Shown here: positions 11,600 to 23,814 of the stretch, piece by piece
Layout: each line of letters begins with the position of its first letter
Numbering within the stretch: position 1 is the stretch's first letter
DNA from: Patella vulgata
Lineage: Eukaryota; Mollusca; Gastropoda; Patellidae
Length of the DNA: 64,000 bases
NCBI RefSeq assembly: GCF_932274485.2
Contig: NC_065881.2
Location: forward strand, 87,534,224 to 87,598,223
Direction of reading: 5' to 3'
The notes under the pieces: generated by a model
Told to the model about the DNA's origin: nothing
The model's database searches: none
What the model saw: only the letters and a program-made list of their open reading frames with translations
Program-made: the position numbers and the translations under genes

Positions 11600-12514
11600 C
11601 ACAGAGATCATTGCTACGATAGATGTGTAATGATTGTTTCAACAAAAGGAAGTGACGAACGAACGAACGCAAAAGGAAAACACAAGTTATCCTTCTAGAT
11701 AACTAACTGAAGTGACGAGTGATTTCGAAAACCAAAAGTTGTTATGTGAGACTGTGGGAGGATATCTGACAATTCACAAAAGTAATTGGATGTCACTAGA
11801 TAAGAGAACACGAGAAAAATAGAAATAGTCGGTACATTCACTTGTATTTATTCATTCTATACTTATTAAAAACATGATAATGCAGGGACTTTTTCTTATT
11901 TTTTGTTTTCTCTTTTTCTAGTGACAGCAAATTTCACAAAGCATTCTCAGACTTGAGTTAAGATTTTACTCAAAATTGTTCGCCTTATTTTAACTAAAAT
12001 ATAGCCCTTTATAAAACTTTTGTTGTTTTAATGTATCAAATACATCAATAAGAAACTATGTGCAAAGTTTTGTGTCTGGATCAAAGATATTTGTCATCAA
12101 CAGTGATTGAAAGTTGAGCAAATTCTTAACTTAAGTCTGAGAATGACTTGTGAACTTGGGGCTTGGTTTTCATGGAATGAGAAATATTATAATATGTACG
12201 GGCCATTGAATATGGTATATTCTATTAGAATATTAATATATATTATTAAAATAATGTCTAACTAATAGGTGAACATCTGATCATAAAAAATAATATAGGA
12301 CAAAGTCGGTCAACTGTGAGTAAATATGTTTCATTAGATAAGATTTTGTTTTCAATGGTTATTGGATTTATTATGAATATTTTATGATAAAAGTTTGTGT
12401 AAAGGTTGGAATTGTATAATTTAAATGACAATAAAATGGTGAATTGTGTTGCCACGTGGTAGTCATGAGGTAAGCTCTAGGCATTGTTTCATGACAATTG
12501 TATTATCATATTAT
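11600..12514. other. Unassigned AT-rich DNA
   Basis: No repeat or coding signal recognised between the two 80-bp arrays apart from the SINE-A at 11312. Confidence 0.5.
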
Positions 12515-12745
12515 ACTTCGAGAAATTATATGTTAAAATTGATTGTCCGATATATATGTTCAAAAGTTTTTATTTGATTGTTTGAGAATTGGGGTAATAT
12601 TGTCCGATATGTTCAATTTTATTCCTAGGTTTTATATGGTTGCTTGAGAATTTTGGTAATACTGTCCAATATGTTCAATTTTATTCCTAGGTTTTATTTG
12701 TTTGAGTGAGAGGAGTGAATGGTTCTTTTTGATTTTATTGTATAA
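12515..12745 (+). repeat. 80-bp tandem array, second locus
   Basis: Same entry sequence (CTTCGAG..., TTAAAATTGATTGTCCGATA) and unit as 10860-11125, about 1.65 kb away in direct orientation. A SINE-A and unique DNA lie between. Confidence 0.85.
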
Positions 12746-12985
12746 AGAGAGAGAAATTGGGTTTAACGTCCACTCGACACAAACTAGGTCATTTTGGGTA
12801 TAACATATGGCTCAATTTTATTTCAATAATTCGCTTGTGGGTAGGGGTCTTTAGCAGTGGGAGGAAACCAGAGAACCCGGAAAAAAAGATGCCAGACTGG
12901 GTAACTTGTACATGGAGTCCGGAATCGATTCCTATAATATTTATGAGCAGACCAGTAGGATGTTAAACCCCATTTCATTTCATTT
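12744..12985. mobile_element. Reverse SINE-A 3' half abutting a SINE-B 3' end
   Basis: 12744-12885 is reverse SINE-A (GAGAGAGAAATTGGGTTTAA to GGAAACCAGAGAACCCGG). 12900-12985 is a rearranged SINE-B tail (GAGCAGACCAGTAGGATGTT and CATTTCATTT). Confidence 0.7.
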
Positions 12986-13142
12986 ATAATATCACCATTG
13001 GTCCTTTGAGAAAATTAATAGAGCCCTCAACTGTCAGATTGTTGGAAACCAAACTGTAGAAAGATACCGAATAATGGGTGTTAGTCCGTTAATTTAGAAA
13101 GTTAATTGAGCCCTCAATTCAACTTGCATACCCTCTTTGTTC

Positions 13143-13426
13143 TGAGATGATGGCCAAATGGTCTTTAGTTTATAAGGTCTTGTCATTAAGTCAGGGTTGG
13201 ATGGCTGAATGGTTAGCATGTGTGCGTTGTTTCATTGAGTCAACTGACGTGGTTTCGTTTCCCTGATTGTACCTTACAAGGAGTAAGACCACCTGGGTTT
13301 TCCCCTTGTCCTCCGGTTTCCTCCCACAGCTAAAGCCCCCTACGCGTAAGGGAATTATTGAAATAAAATTAAACCATATGTTAGTCCCTAAATGACTTAA
13401 GTAGTTTGTGTTGAGTGGATGTTAAA

Positions 13427-13461
<35 letters not shown>

Positions 13462-13470
13462 GAGTGGATA
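13143..13470 (+). mobile_element. SINE-A with a duplicated head
   Basis: 13143-13192 is a first SINE-A head (GATGGCCAAATGG...TCATTAAGTCA). A complete SINE-A begins at 13193 and ends in (CT)n, followed by another tail-like piece and more (CT)n up to 13552. Confidence 0.75.
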
Positions 13471-13509
13471 TTGAACCCCACTTTATGTCTCTGTCTCCTT
13501 GGAGTTTAA

Positions 13510-13554
<45 letters not shown>

Positions 13555-14984
13555 ACATTCATAGAATGGAGCCCCTAGGATAAATAGGGTGTTCTATAAA
13601 ATGTTACAAAAGAGGCAATGTGAACACCAAGTATTGCTAATCTAGGCCAGATTAAAGAGGTGGTAGCTGACTGCCCTGTGGAAGCGTAATCACCAATTTG
13701 ATTCCATATATTCTTCAGAAATATATTACCAGAAATGGCAGACTACTAAATTGTTTGCTAAATAAAAACTAAATGATGCATTTTACTCGTTATGTTGTCC
13801 GTAATGCTTCATTTAGAATTACAAAAAATTACAAGCGCGCAATCATGTGTTATTCTGCTGGAAAGAATGCATTCATTCAATGTTGACTGATTATACTACC
13901 AAGATTTGGATAACGACAGCTTGAATCTTACATGCCAACGAGTGGTCGAAGTGTTTGCCATTCACGTGCCGTCGTCGTCGTTGCTAATCAGAGGACAAGC
14001 GATACATTTATATTGTAAGCTAGGCTGTTGATCAGTGAGGAGGATATATCGACGACAAGTTGAAAGGAAATTATTAAAGCTGTCGTTGCAGCTGGTCTCG
14101 TTTAAATATTCTACAGAAGGTCTGTAATTTAGCGTGAATATCGTCTTCATCTTCGCATGCTGACGTGACAGCTGTTGTTATTATGTCATGTCATCGTTAC
14201 TTGTCTCGCTCTCTGTCATCATTTTCTCAGGGTCACACGGAATCGTAGGTTATTGGAATGTTGGGATATTTTTAGGTTTTTTATCTTAAAATCGTAGATT
14301 ATTAGAATGTTGAGATATTTTTAGGTTTTTTTTTTATCTACAAACGTTTGTTTCTTGTCATCTTAGGATTAGGATAAAAAAATATATAAATTTTCAGTTG
14401 ATCAATTTCCTGGTATTTAAGAGGATTATTTTGTTTTAAGGATCGTGTTAGAGCTTATTTAGGTTTTATAATGATCTAGAAGAATATGGTACAGGCAGGG
14501 CTATCAGAAGAATATGGTACAGGCAGGGCTATCAGAAGAATACAGTACTATCATTTCGGACTGGTTATAGTGAAATTCATAATTAGAGGAAAATTTACAT
14601 GCCATACAATTGGAATTTAAAAAAACTAAACCTTAAAACGTCATTAAAAAAGTTCAATCTATAGAAATACTTCAAAAAATATAAATAAAATTATTTTTTG
14701 GCAGTGCTATCGTTTCGGACTTATTTGTCATCTTGACAGACAGGTTATAGTAAAATTGACAACTGGAGAACAATTTACATGGCATATGAAATTGGAATTT
14801 AAAAAAAACTTAAACCTTAAAATACTTCAAAATATATAAATAGATTATTTTTATTTGAATAATGCTAAAAGATTGTCATATTCTTTGGAAAAAATGTCTT
14901 ACTAATTTGATTAAACAAAATATGTCCAAAACTGAAAGCCCTGCTGCAATATAACCATTGTTTTCCTTCCTATATCCCTATTAG
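13555..14984. other. Unassigned DNA
   Basis: Includes (CGT)n at about 13970, two copies of GAAGAATATGGTACAGGCAG (14480-14525), a doubled AATTACAACTGGAG-type segment and A-rich stretches. A 62-codon minus frame at 13962 is unrecognised. Confidence 0.5.
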
Positions 14985-15323
14985 GAGATGCTAATTGTAG
15001 GCTGGTCAGGGGAGGTTCGTGAATTTCTGGAGTCCGCAATTCCTGTTTTATATAAATAAGGATGGGTGATGTTAATTGTAGGCTGGTCAGGGGAGGTTCG
15101 GGAATTTCTGGAGTCCTTAATTCCAATTTTATATAAATGAGTATTTTCGAGAACCCTAATCCAAACCATTTTAAGAGGGGTAAAAAGGTAAATTGCACCC
15201 AAGTTCAGTCTTCTAAAAAGGGTTAGGTTTAGTATTCCCGGAAATATTAATTTATATAAAGCGGCCATTATGGACTCGAGAAATTCCCGAACCTCCCCAA
15301 CCGGCCTACATCTAGCATCTCCC
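14985..15323. mobile_element. Inverted-repeat element with duplicated left arm
   Basis: The left arm GAGATGCTAATTGTAGGCTG (14985) is inverted at the right end (CCGGCCTACATCTAGCATCT, about 15300). Arms extend about 60 bp. The left arm occurs twice in tandem (14985 and about 15067, unit about 80 bp). TSD not established. The open frames here on the minus strand only reflect the duplicated arm. Confidence 0.6.
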
Positions 15324-15438
15324 ATCCTTATTACATCATTTTTGATGACTCTTCTTTTTCGGAAACATTTTAATGTAAGGTAAAAATGATTCCGTTATTT
15401 AACATAATCCTTATAAGACAAATAGAGGTGGATTTCAC

Positions 15439-15610
15439 AAATTAAAAACACTTATATGGATATACTACTTCTGAATTTATTAACATGCTACGTTTCGATA
15501 CACATACAGATATCGTTATCAAGCAAAAAATAACGATATCTGTATGTGTATCGAAACGTAGCATGTTAATAAATTCAGAAGTAGTATATTCATATAAGTG
15601 TTTTTAATTT
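15439..15610. repeat. Near-perfect palindrome: 80-bp arms, 12-nt loop
   Basis: Arm 15439-15518 is the reverse complement of 15531-15610 with a single mismatch. The loop is TCAAGCAAAAAA. The inner stem includes ATCGAAACGTAGCATG. A transcript would fold into a long hairpin. It is either a foldback element or a head-to-head duplicated retroelement end. It has no coding capacity. Confidence 0.9.
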
Positions 15611-15679
15611 GATTCCGTTATTGTTTTTATTTTTATTTGATTGTGAATCTATAATGTGTATTATTGATTTAAATTGTTT

Positions 15680-16080
15680 AAAGGGGCATTTTGGAAGATT
15701 AGATAAAAGAGCTGACAGTTCTCACTATAATAGTTAAAAACTAAATAATGTAAAGGGAATATGCTGAAAATTTATGTCAAATTGCTCCAATCTGAATGGA
15801 GATATTAGCGTTTGAATTTTAGGCTAAGCCTGGATCATCATTACTAAAGTCAGCAAGATAAGAAACATAGTCTCGATTATCCAGTTTTGGATTAAATCAT
15901 CCATGGACGTTGAGCAGCAAATCGGATTCAAATCCAGTTCAAATCTGGCACATAAGATGACATCGAAAGTTGATTAAGGTCTTTTCATGTTAATAAATGT
16001 CTAATTAATAGTTTAACATTTCAGACCTAAAGAAAGACCTGTAATAGGCAGATTTAGTTCGTGCATAATGTATGTTTCAG
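15680..16080 (+). mobile_element. Family R, copy 2
   Basis: About 400 bp in the same order as copy 1. The 3' arm CATGTTAATAAATGTCTAAT then AACATTTCAGACCTAAAGAA is the inverse of the 5' arm seen in the 56599 copy, showing the family has subterminal inverted repeats of about 60 bp. The CAGGGTTCCC MITE follows 57 bp later. Confidence 0.7.
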
Positions 16081-16137
16081 TTGCATTTAGTAACTGGATG
16101 AGAATAACACAATTATATGGAATACCAGTTACTTGAA

Positions 16138-16454
16138 CAGGGTTCCCGCGGTCCTTGAAAATCCTTGAATATCCTTAAATTTAAAATTTCATTTTCAAGG
16201 TCTTGAATATCTTTGAATTTCGCGGAAATAGGAAAATATCCTTGAATTTCAGTTGAGATCCTTAATTTTGTTTCAAATGTCTTCAATTCCTTTTAAATAT
16301 GAGATTATAACGATAGTTGGTAATGTTTTGGTTATTTTTAAGATGAAAAATTGTAACTTTAGGCTAAAAAATGTCCTTGAAAATCCTTCAATTTGACGTA
16401 TATTTATCCTTGAATATCCTTGAAAAAATGTTTGATGAAGCCGCGGGAACCCTG
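16138..16454 (+). mobile_element. hAT-like MITE with CAGGGTTCCCGCGG termini
   Basis: 317 bp with 14-bp perfect terminal inverted repeats CAGGGTTCCCGCGG and CCGCGGGAACCCTG. Both ends are followed inward by CCTTGAA(T/A)ATCC motifs. TSD TTGAA at 16133-16137 and 16455-16459. CAGGG termini resemble hAT elements, and 5-bp TSDs are described for some hAT lineages. No transposase. Confidence 0.85.
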
Positions 16455-16740
16455 TTGAAGGGTTTATTTCTGGTGACGTTTCTGTTCTTTGGTTAAAATA
16501 AACCATCGCTATAATATTCCTGAGAAATATTTGTTGACTAGTCGAAGCATGTTGGATATCAAGTTAAATTAATGGAATGTGTGTTAAATTCGGGGAAGTT
16601 ATTACCTGATCTTCACAGACGTTTTAATTACCTTTCTCGTTTAACTTCATTAGCACCAGGTAAAAACATATAACCAGGTAAAAATATGGCTTGAGTTGAT
16701 GAAAGTATTTTAAATAGAATTTGGTTGTATTTTGATTTAA

Positions 16741-16996
16741 TTAGTTTTAAAGAGCATCAGCGTGTGGTTGTAATAAAATGGCGTGCCTTCTATCTTAAAG
16801 GAGGAGTAATTTATTTTGTATTAAAGCGCGTTAGCGTGTTATTGTAATAAAATGGCGTGCCTTCTATCTTAAAGGAGCAGTCGTATATAGTTTTAATGAA
16901 GTAATTTATTTTGTATTAAATCACATTAGCGTGTTATTGTAATAAAATGGTGTGCCTTCTATCTTAAAGGAGCAGTCGTATATAGTTTTAATGTAA
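16741..16996 (+). repeat. Tandem triplication, about 85-115 bp
   Basis: Three copies of TTGTAATAAAATGGCGTGCC then TTCTATCTTAAAGGAG. Copies two and three also include CAGTCGTATATAGTTTTAAT. Confidence 0.85.
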
Positions 16997-17530
16997 ATCT
17001 CAAAATACACTGTATACTATCCAGATTATCAAAAACAAAATCACCAATAACGTTAAAATTCATCATAGGTTCCGCCGCTTTTTCTTTCTTTTTTTTACAA
17101 AAATTGTAGTTGCTAGTGGTGACGTCATTACAGTTTGACGTAATTCTGAAAGTGACGTCAGTCTAGACAAAAGTAGTACGAGTACAAGTCTTTGAAGACA
17201 ACCATAGGTTATTCAATGGCTGTATTCAATGATATTTACTTGTATTTGCATGTAGTTATAGAATAAAAACATATAATATACAGATCTGCTATATACTTTA
17301 TAAAAATTGTGAAAATTTTCTATGGTTTAATTGACGTTATATTTAGAAAACAAAATCAAAACAGCAACGCTGAATAATCATCTGGCTTTTAAACTATAAT
17401 ATTGTGAAGGTTAAATCTCTACCAGAAATATAGGTCCAAAAATGGTTCATTTCCATTCAGTATTTAAAAAGATATGATGAATTAAATGTTTTTTAATATT
17501 CGGCATCCTCCGGAGATGATATTTAGGAAA

Positions 17531-17688
17531 CAATCAACACAAACTAACGCGATCCTATGTCAACACAAATTAATGCAATCCTATGTCAACATAAATTAAC
17601 GCAATCCTATGTCAACACAAATTAACGCTATCCTATGTCAACATAAATTAACGCAATCCTATGTCAATACAAATTAACACAATCCTAT
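17531..17688 (+). repeat. 26-bp minisatellite
   Basis: Six units of CAACACAAATTAACGCAATC plus CTATGT. Confidence 0.88.
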
Positions 17689-17835
17689 GGGTTTCGCTGA
17701 CATTTCAAATTTGTCTTCTTTTAAACCAAGACTGGAGATTATTTAATGAAATATGAAATACTTTTGAAACCATTTTAGCGTGGCTTAAAGTAGCTAAGTC
17801 TCTAAATCAATATCATCCGAAGTCTTCAACATTGG

Positions 17836-18298
17836 AAACACAAATTATTTGTCAATTTAAATCAACATTGATGTTATGATCTTACTGGAAAAAGATGGGC
17901 TTTGATATCCAATACTTAATACAAAATAAACATTTTACCAGTGGTACACGAATAATGTACCATAATGCATTTCAGCGCCATTTATAACAAGGGACTCCAA
18001 GAAAGAGGCTCGACATATTCCACAAGTCATGTCAAACAGTGATGTCATATTCTTTTCTGGAGAGCATGCGCAATAAATACTATCGGTGTAGACTGGAATA
18101 ACCAGGTGCTAGAGATTGCCATTCGATTGAGACTTCTGGCGTATTTCACTGAACATAACTGATTAGAAATTACAGTAAAAACAGAAACGATTGAATGTAA
18201 ATCCGTTTATATACATTCATATTACATTATTAAACGCATTGTAATAACCCATTTGTGTCAATTTCATGGTCCAGAATATTAACGATTTAGCTCCTTTA
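17836..18298 (+). repeat. Dispersed repeat pair P, copy 1
   Basis: About 460 bp strongly similar to 38485-38934 along its whole length, starting AAACACAAATTATTTGTCAA and ending GATTTAGCTCCTTTA. It includes the small palindrome AACATTGATGTT. No terminal inverted repeat, tail or ORF, so the class is unknown. Confidence 0.75.
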
Positions 18299-18599
18299 CG
18301 TCAAGGAAAATTTGACATAATAGGAAAAATGCTAACGACGATAAGCCTGTGTTTTTGAGAGGGTATGAATCGGCCAACCCAGTTGAAGAATATTTTTGTG
18401 TTGTTTTATGAAAATTGATTTCTGTATAATAGTTTATTTGTTATGAATCAATAAAGTTGTCTAGGTCAATTTGAGGATCAAACGAAGCCTCATAATTAAC
18501 TTCTTAGACAAGGTCAAAAAAATAGATTCCAAGAAAATTTATAGAATTCATTGATTAAATATTGTATCATTGAAAAAAAAACAACAACCCATTTAATGA

Positions 18600-18616
18600 C
18601 CAGAGAGAGAATGAGA

Positions 18617-18664
<48 letters not shown>

Positions 18665-18866
18665 TTCATGATGCCATTGTGTTCAGCAGTGGGAGCATCC
18701 GGAGCACCTGGATCACCGAGAAAACAGCTTGTGAACCTAAACAGGTGAATCTAAATGAAGTGAAATGAAATGGTGTTTAACATCCTACTGTTACCTGGCT
18801 AAGAGAGAGAGAGAGAGAGAGAGGGGGAGATGGTTATTTCGGGACTAGCATATGGTACAATTTTAT
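18600..18866 (-). repeat. Composite repeat D, reverse, between GA tracts
   Basis: (GA)n 18602-18662, then ATGATGCCATTGTGTTCAGC, GGAGCATCCGGAGCACCTGG, a reverse GTTAAACACC tail and GGTTACC. A second (GA)n and a reverse SINE-A snippet (GGTTATTTCGGGACTAGCAT) follow. Confidence 0.65.
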
Positions 18867-19248
18867 GCTTTGTGTGTGAAAATATAAAGGTTGTTAAACT
18901 GCTATGGCTACTCGGTCTCAGGACTGGCCTTATTTTAATGGATGCTTGGTCACAGCATTATATTATAAACATTTGACTCATGGACATAACCTCTAGTTGA
19001 CTATAAAATCTCATATGTATTATAGATAGAGCTGTTGTAATTACGATAAAAAATCAATATAATATTGTCCTATAGTGTAGAATAGATAATTTTAATACTT
19101 TATATACGTAAATTATTCACACTTTAATATCTATAAATGGTAATAAAATAATTTCATATTTGAATATTGAATTCTGTATAAAATTATTTGTTTATTTATT
19201 TATTAATATGATTATATATTATCTTTTAAATGGGCGTTCAGTTGTATT

Positions 19249-19561
19249 GCGGGAGGGTGGATGGCCGAATGGTTGGCGTCTGCGTGTTGTATTTTAAGGT
19301 CTGTCATTGAGTCAACTGGCGTGGTTTCGATTCCCCGGTTGCAGGTGACAACTAATAGGATCATCTGTCCAACATCGTGGGTTTTCTCCGGGTCCTCCGG
19401 TTTCCTCCCACTGCTAAAGACCCCTATGTGCAAGTGAATTATTGAAATAAAATTGAACCATGTGTTAGTCTCGAAATAACCTAGTTAGTGTTGAGTGAAG
19501 GTTAAACCCCATCTCTCTCTCCCTCTCTCTCTCTCTCTCTCCCTCCCTCTCTCTCCCTCCC

Positions 19562-19594
<33 letters not shown>
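19249..19594 (+). mobile_element. SINE-A, full length, very long CT tail
   Basis: Head, body and tail complete to GTTAAACCCCATCTCTC, then about 90 bp of CT/CCT tract running into the 19594-20270 array. Confidence 0.88.
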
Positions 19595-20270
<676 letters not shown>

Positions 20271-20520
20271 CCACAGTGATGGTTAGCCTGGTCAGCTTGA
20301 CAACCAACGACAAAGATTTTGTCAATGTGTGCTGCCAAGAATGTAGAAAACATTTGTTGCCACATGCCACGGACTGTCATTAACAAGATAAAACTGTGTT
20401 TAACTTGGAATTGGTTTGATAAATTCCTCGAAGTTTTCATCTCTCTTATCCTCGGGTTAAAGGTATATTTCGTGAAAGGGATATATCTTAATGTTAGTTG
20501 GGAATAATAATTTTGGGGTT

Positions 20521-20705
20521 TTAAAGGATTATTCCCACTGTTAAAGACCCTATATCAGGTTATTCTCACTGTTAAAGACCCTATATCAGGTTATTCCCAC
20601 TGTTAAAGACCCTATATCGGGTTATTCCTACTGCAAAAGACCCTACCTACGTCAGGTTATTCCCAATGCTAAAGACCCTCTGTCAGGTTATTCCTACTGC
20701 TAAAG
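20521..20705 (+). repeat. 31-bp minisatellite from SINE-A
   Basis: Six units of the type GGTTATTCCCACTGTTAAAG plus ACCCTATATCA. SINE-A has TTTCCTCCCACTGCTAAAGA then CCCCTA at this point. A SINE-A tail continues in register after the last unit. Confidence 0.88.
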
Positions 20706-20970
20706 ACACTGTATGCAAGTGAATTAGTGAAATAAAATTATGTTATTCCTGAAATGAGCTAGTTTGGTGAAAAACAGAAGTCCCATATAAACATTGGCAT
20801 GCGTGTAAATCAACCCTTGGCAGTTGGAATTAGATATATGAATAGACTGTAGTGCTGCTGCCTGGGCAAAATTTCCCTCATATCACACTGCTTGTCATAT
20901 GCAGTCTTCATTAGCTCAGTATAGGAGCAGAACAGTGGGACGTTAAACTCCATTTCATTTCATTTCATAT
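20705..20970 (+). mobile_element. SINE-A tail fragment followed by SINE-B
   Basis: 20705-20770 continues SINE-A (GTGAAATAAAATTATGTTAT, GAGCTAGTTT). 20775-20970 is SINE-B from the CATTGGCATGCGTGTAAATC region to GGACGTTAAACTCCATTTCA. Confidence 0.8.
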
Positions 20971-21363
20971 ATATATCTTTGCACTTTTATCGAAGGTGTT
21001 GATGATGGTTTGATGAGATATGTTTGATATTTTCTACCAGCATGTGCTGCCACATGTTTTTGTTGTGTGTACGAGAAACTAAACTACTATGTATACTATG
21101 TAGAGGTCAGTACGAGCCTAAGGGGGTATCAAGAAAGAATGGAACTCATTTCACCATTAAATGTCAAACGGTAGAAAGAAAAGGTTAAAATAAAAAATAC
21201 ATCGGTTCGCTGGAGTCTATGTGATAATATATTTTGCAGGAATATTTGAATTGAGTATAATATCCATTTGTTTCTGTTTCTATGGTTACAGGTGAAATAT
21301 CGAATGTGACATATAATACCCTGGTTTATAGTCAAATCTCTAATCTCATTTAACAAACAATGA

Positions 21364-21637
21364 GGAGGGGGAGGGGCTGTCGAATGGTTAGCGTGTGTGT
21401 GTTGTATCATAAGGTCTGTCATTTAGTCAACTGGCATGGTTTCGATTCCCCAGTTGTACGTGACGAGTAGTAGAATTGCCTGTCCAATTTCATGGGTTTT
21501 TTTCCTTGTCCTCCGGTTTCTTCCCACTGCTAAAGACCTCCCTAGCGAATTATTGAAATAAATTTGAACCATGTATTAGTCCTGAAATGACCTAGTTTGT
21601 GTTGAGTGGACTTTAAACCCCATTTCTCTCTCTTTCT
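21364..21637 (+). mobile_element. SINE-A, full length
   Basis: Flanks CATTTAACAAACA and CATCTAACAAACA are the TSD. Several substitutions in the head. Confidence 0.88.
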
Positions 21638-22098
21638 CATCTAACAAACATAGAAAAACTTGTATATTATACATTATAGCATGATGTTTGTTGCCATTCA
21701 AATGTTTCAGCTTTAGAAGAATTAATTACTGCATATTTATACTTGAATTTTGGATCTCGTCTTCATTAGAATTGATTATTCATTAATACTTAAATTATTT
21801 GGGGCTTGGTCATGCAATAGTTGATATAAAATTGCAGTATCTAGAAAGTTATGATAAATTGAAAATCTGTTAACATTTGGCATCCTTGCAGACAATTTAA
21901 AAATTTAACAGTCAAAGCAAGCCAATGCCACCTTTATTCTCTTGCTAAATTTTTTTTGTAATCTTCGAGATTATTTAATATTCCAGGTTTTTTTTTCCTG
22001 AATTAAGCGTTAAATAGTCAGCCAGTGCCACCTGCTATCTTTTGTTAAATCTTTGGATGGGTTGGGAGATCTATCTTTTGTTGATATTTTGATTTAGA

Positions 22099-22352
22099 CC
22101 GTTAGACTACATTTTATCTTGTAATAGTCCGTTAGAGTACATTTTATCTTGTAATAATCCGTTAGGGTACATTTTATCTTGTAATAGTCCGTTAAAGTAT
22201 ATTTTATCTTGTAATAGTCCGTTAGAGTACATTTTATCTTGTAATAATCCGTTAGGGTACATTTTATCTTGTAATAGTCCGTTAGAGTATATTTTATCTT
22301 GTAATAGTCCGTTAGAGTACATTTTATCTTGTAATAGTCCGTAAGAGTACAT
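22099..22352 (+). repeat. 30-bp minisatellite
   Basis: About 8.5 units of GTCCGTTAGAGTACATTTTA plus TCTTGTAATA. The period is divisible by three, so the minus strand stays open as a repeated NGLLQDKMYS-type peptide, which is not evidence of a gene. Confidence 0.9.
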
Positions 22353-22685
22353 TTTAAGCCATGAAAACTTCAATATTTTCTGAAAATTGCAAATGCTTAA
22401 CAGTGACGTCAAACAACAGAACTGAGCATAAAAACTTGGTGTGAATTATTGTAGAATATACGCCCTTAAATCCGTCCATGTGGGTAGCAGACATGCCAGA
22501 TATCGGCATGATAAACGCTGTATGGACAAGATGTCTGGTGGATATCATGGTTTATATATATATATATATAGCCGTGAGATATATAAATAAGCATGTTATT
22601 ATAAGAGAGTGTCTGATAAATACCAGATTCCAATATCAACCTCCTTAATGGATGTCTTAACTCACCATCAGAACCAGAAGTTTTT

Positions 22686-23125
22686 AACTTATTATTCCCC
22701 TAGATTTTTAACTAGTTATTCCCTGAGATTTATTACATTTATTCCCTGAGAGGTTTAACTAATTATTCCCTGAGATTTTTAACTAGTTATTCCTTGAGAT
22801 TTGCTACAGTTATTCCCATAGAGGTTTAGTAGTTATTCCCTGAGAGATTTAACTAATTGTTCCCTGAGATTTGTTACAATTATTCTCTTTGTTATAGTTA
22901 TTCTCTAAGAGGTTAGTTATTCTCTGAAATTTGTTACACTTATTTCCTCGAGAGGTTAGTTATTCTCTGAGATTTTTAATAGTTATTCTCTGAGATTTGT
23001 TACAATTATTAGCTAAGATTTTTAACAGTTATTCCCTGAGAGGGTTAGTAGTTATTCTCTGAGATTTGTTGCAGTTATTCTTTGGTTTGTGTTATAGTTA
23101 TCCGCTGAGAGGTTTGGAAGATTCC
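22686..23125 (+). repeat. Degenerate minisatellite, 23-25 bp
   Basis: Many variants of TTATTCCCTGAGATTTTTAA and TTATTCCCTGAGAGGTTTA. Ends next to the 23171 hAT-type element. Confidence 0.8.
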
Positions 23126-23170
23126 CTGAGATTTTTAACCATTGTTCTTGAGAGGTTTAATAGTTAATAG

Positions 23171-23267
23171 CAGTGGCGGACTGATTCTGAAAATATTGGT
23201 TGCCAGGCGACTCAGGGGGCCCACTACCTCAGGGGCCCCACTTGCCATTGGGCAAGCTGACAACCTG
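23171..23267 (+). mobile_element. Very short hAT-type element with 8-bp TSD
   Basis: 97 bp beginning CAGTGGCGGACTG and containing GGGGGCCC and AGGGGCCCC runs, ending GACAACCTG. Perfect 8-bp direct repeat GTTAATAG on both sides (23163-23170, 23268-23275). CAGTGGCGG plus an 8-bp TSD is typical of hAT MITEs. The right terminus is a poor inverted match, so it may be an internally deleted copy. Confidence 0.6.
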
Positions 23268-23454
23268 GTTAATAGCACTGACGTCTGACTAGAATATCCT
23301 GTGGATTTTTCAAATGGTGTTGTCATGTTTGCATGAACATGACAATCCTTTACATTTAGAATTTATCTAAGAGTAGGGTGAAAGCCAATGTCTGGGTAAA
23401 ATTCTTCTTCAGTTGTGTTGGCTAAACATTAAACTAAGCTGGTTCCTTTACAGA

Positions 23455-23653
23455 CATAAGGTTTTTTCATTGAGTCAACTGGCCTGGTTTTGATTCCCCT
23501 GTTTTATGTGACAAGGAGTAGGGTCACCTGTCCAACCTTGTGGGTTTTCTCTGGGTTTTCCGGTTTCCTCCCACTGCTAAAGACCCCTACACGCAGGCAA
23601 ATTATTGAAATAAAATTAAAACATATGTTAGTCCTGAAATGACCTCCCTCCCC

Positions 23654-23685
<32 letters not shown>

Positions 23686-23780
23686 TGTGAATGGAACAAC
23701 CTGAACAAGCAATTTATTGAAATAAAATTTAACCATTTTAGTCCCGAAAAGACCTAGTTTATGTCGAGTGAACATATAAG

Positions 23781-23790
<10 letters not shown>
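23455..23790 (+). mobile_element. Dimeric SINE-A, forward
   Basis: First unit from the head end (CATTGAGTCAACTGGCCTGG) to AAATGACC and CT tracts, then TTGTGAATGGAACAACCTGA and a second 3' half ending GACCTAGTTTATGTCGAG and (CT)n. A further short piece (CATATGTTGGTCCCGAAATG) lies at about 23870-23900. Confidence 0.75.

Positions 23791-23814
<24 letters not shown>

Noticed and set aside
14911-15325. Overlapping minus-strand frames with repeated RTPEIPEPPLTSLQL
   Set aside because: Produced by the duplicated arm of an inverted-repeat element.
22107-22412. 101-codon frame with repeated NGLLQDKMYS
   Set aside because: A 30-bp minisatellite keeps one frame open by its period; no start context or homologue.
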